Below are positions 13,295 to 13,863 of a stretch of DNA of 13,863 nt, in pieces. The DNA comes from Gammaproteobacteria bacterium (GTDB taxonomy: Bacteria > Pseudomonadota > Gammaproteobacteria > Xanthomonadales > Marinicellaceae). Positions within the stretch are counted from its first letter, which is position 1. Every line of letters starts with the position of its first letter. The notes beneath the pieces are model-generated. The model saw only the letters and a program-made list of their open reading frames with translations. It had not been told where the DNA came from and searched no databases. The stretch spans positions 1 through 13,863 of the forward strand of contig JAUHZH010000012.1 of NCBI GenBank assembly GCA_030426065.1. The letters are read 5' to 3'. The position numbers were made by a program, and so were the translations under genes.

Positions 13295-13819
13295 ATGGGT
13301 AAAAGTGACAGCAGCACCCGATATGGCACAGTCACTCGGTTTTTGCATTGGGGCATGGCATTGTTGATTTTGTGGCAGTTTCTCAGTGCAGCGGCCCGCT
13401 ACTTTTTTGAAGACACGGCCATTGAAGCGTTCTTTTGGCCCACCCACAAACCTTTGGGCGTTTTGTTGTTGGTTTTGATGGTGGCGCGCCTGTTGTGGGC
13501 GGTGACTCACCTCAAACAACGACCGCCATCAGTCAATTTATTGGCCAAGCTGGGTCATGTGTTGCTTTATCTGGTGGTGATTGCTGTGCCGGTTTTGGCA
13601 TTGCTCAGACAGTATGGTTCTGGACGTGCCTTTGAAGTGTTTGGCATCCCGATCTTTTCAGGTTTTGAAGGCGAGAAAATTCGCTGGATGCTGGATTTGG
13701 GCAGTGACTGGCATGGCGAACTGGGATGGGCTTTGTTGGTATTGATTTTGGGTCACATGTTCATGGCTTGGCGCCACCGAAAGACCGATCAAGATGTGAT
13801 GCCGCGGATGTGGAAATAA
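13295..13819 (+). CDS. Cytochrome b561 family membrane protein
   Basis: A 174-residue four-helix membrane protein of the prokaryotic cytochrome b561 family (CybB/YodB-like), which carries two b hemes and moves electrons between the quinone pool and partners at the inner membrane. The start RYGTVTRFLHWGMALL is typical. Membrane segments are near residues 16-34, 54-70, 86-105 and 143-159. Candidate heme ligands are His18 (FLHWG), His51 (HKPLG), His140 (DWHGELGW) and His154 (LGHMFMAWRHR); His88 (LGHVLLY) is also conserved in position. Length is close to the E. coli CybB value of about 176. GGAG at 13283-13286 serves the ATG, and a hairpin spans this site. It appears to be transcribed alone. Partner and electron donor cannot be read here, and nothing notable follows to the window end. 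Confidence 0.92.
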   Translation: MGKSDSSTRYGTVTRFLHWGMALLILWQFLSAAARYFFEDTAIEAFFWPTHKPLGVLLLVLMVARLLWAVTHLKQRPPSVNLLAKLGHVLLYLVVIAVPVLALLRQYGSGRAFEVFGIPIFSGFEGEKIRWMLDLGSDWHGELGWALLVLILGHMFMAWRHRKTDQDVMPRMWK

Positions 13820-13863
13820 GTCCTGATTGCCCCAGCGATCACTGTTCATTTTCGCTCACTGCT

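Noticed and set aside
1..13863. CRISPR array, insertion sequence, prophage or defence system
   Set aside because: No regularly spaced direct repeats, transposase, integrase, phage or nuclease genes were seen on either strand.

Overview
The window looks like a chromosomal segment of a moderate-GC gammaproteobacterium, probably a marine or surface-associated one. The evidence is the two-subunit glycyl-tRNA synthetase pair glyQ-glyS, an oligopeptidase B very close to the enterobacterial enzyme, an ECF sigma factor paired with a DUF3379 membrane protein, and a b561-type cytochrome. Large secreted proteins with thrombospondin type 3 repeats, and a secreted protein ending in an IFxxGF(D/E)-like tail, remind me of Marinicella and the Xanthomonadales/Lysobacterales. 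That placement is inference. I see no insertion sequence, integrase, CRISPR array, tRNA or rRNA.

Layout, left to right. A minus-strand gene for an exported protein runs off the left edge; only its signal peptide is here, behind a good promoter (136-164). A two-gene minus-strand operon follows: an ECF sigma factor (939-1454) whose stop overlaps the start of a DUF3379 single-span membrane protein (235-942), its presumed anti-sigma partner. Divergent from it, across an 86-base gap holding a 34-base imperfect palindrome, is an oligopeptidase B with a lipoprotein signal (1541-3724). A bidirectional hairpin terminator (3731-3768) separates it from a convergent small secreted protein (3781-4437). 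After a 321-base gap comes a minus-strand secreted metalloprotease of about 1076 residues (4759-7989). It carries a propeptide, a HEIGHNLGAAH zinc site, calcium-binding TSP3 repeats, a probable beta-propeller and a duplicated C-terminal domain.

A compact divergent promoter region (7990-8113) then serves glyQ-glyS (8114-11108), which overlap by 8 bases and end in a hairpin. Next come an exported esterase-fold protein with no serine at the nucleophile elbow and a C-terminal TPR-like segment (11222-12382), a 71-nt imperfect hairpin (12430-12500), a small membrane protein with a zinc-ribbon tail (12565-12909), a DUF2082-type zinc-ribbon protein (12991-13200), two successive inverted repeats, and a cytochrome b561 (13295-13819).

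The window mixes housekeeping translation genes with envelope and secreted proteins. The glyQS pair and the sigma/DUF3379 pair are clear operons; the other genes look singly transcribed. I do not see a cohesive multi-gene system such as a defence island or biosynthetic cluster. The best leads are the putative pseudo-esterase, the long hairpin after it, the hairpin abutting the cytochrome start codon, the lipoprotein form of oligopeptidase B, and the architecture of the metalloprotease.
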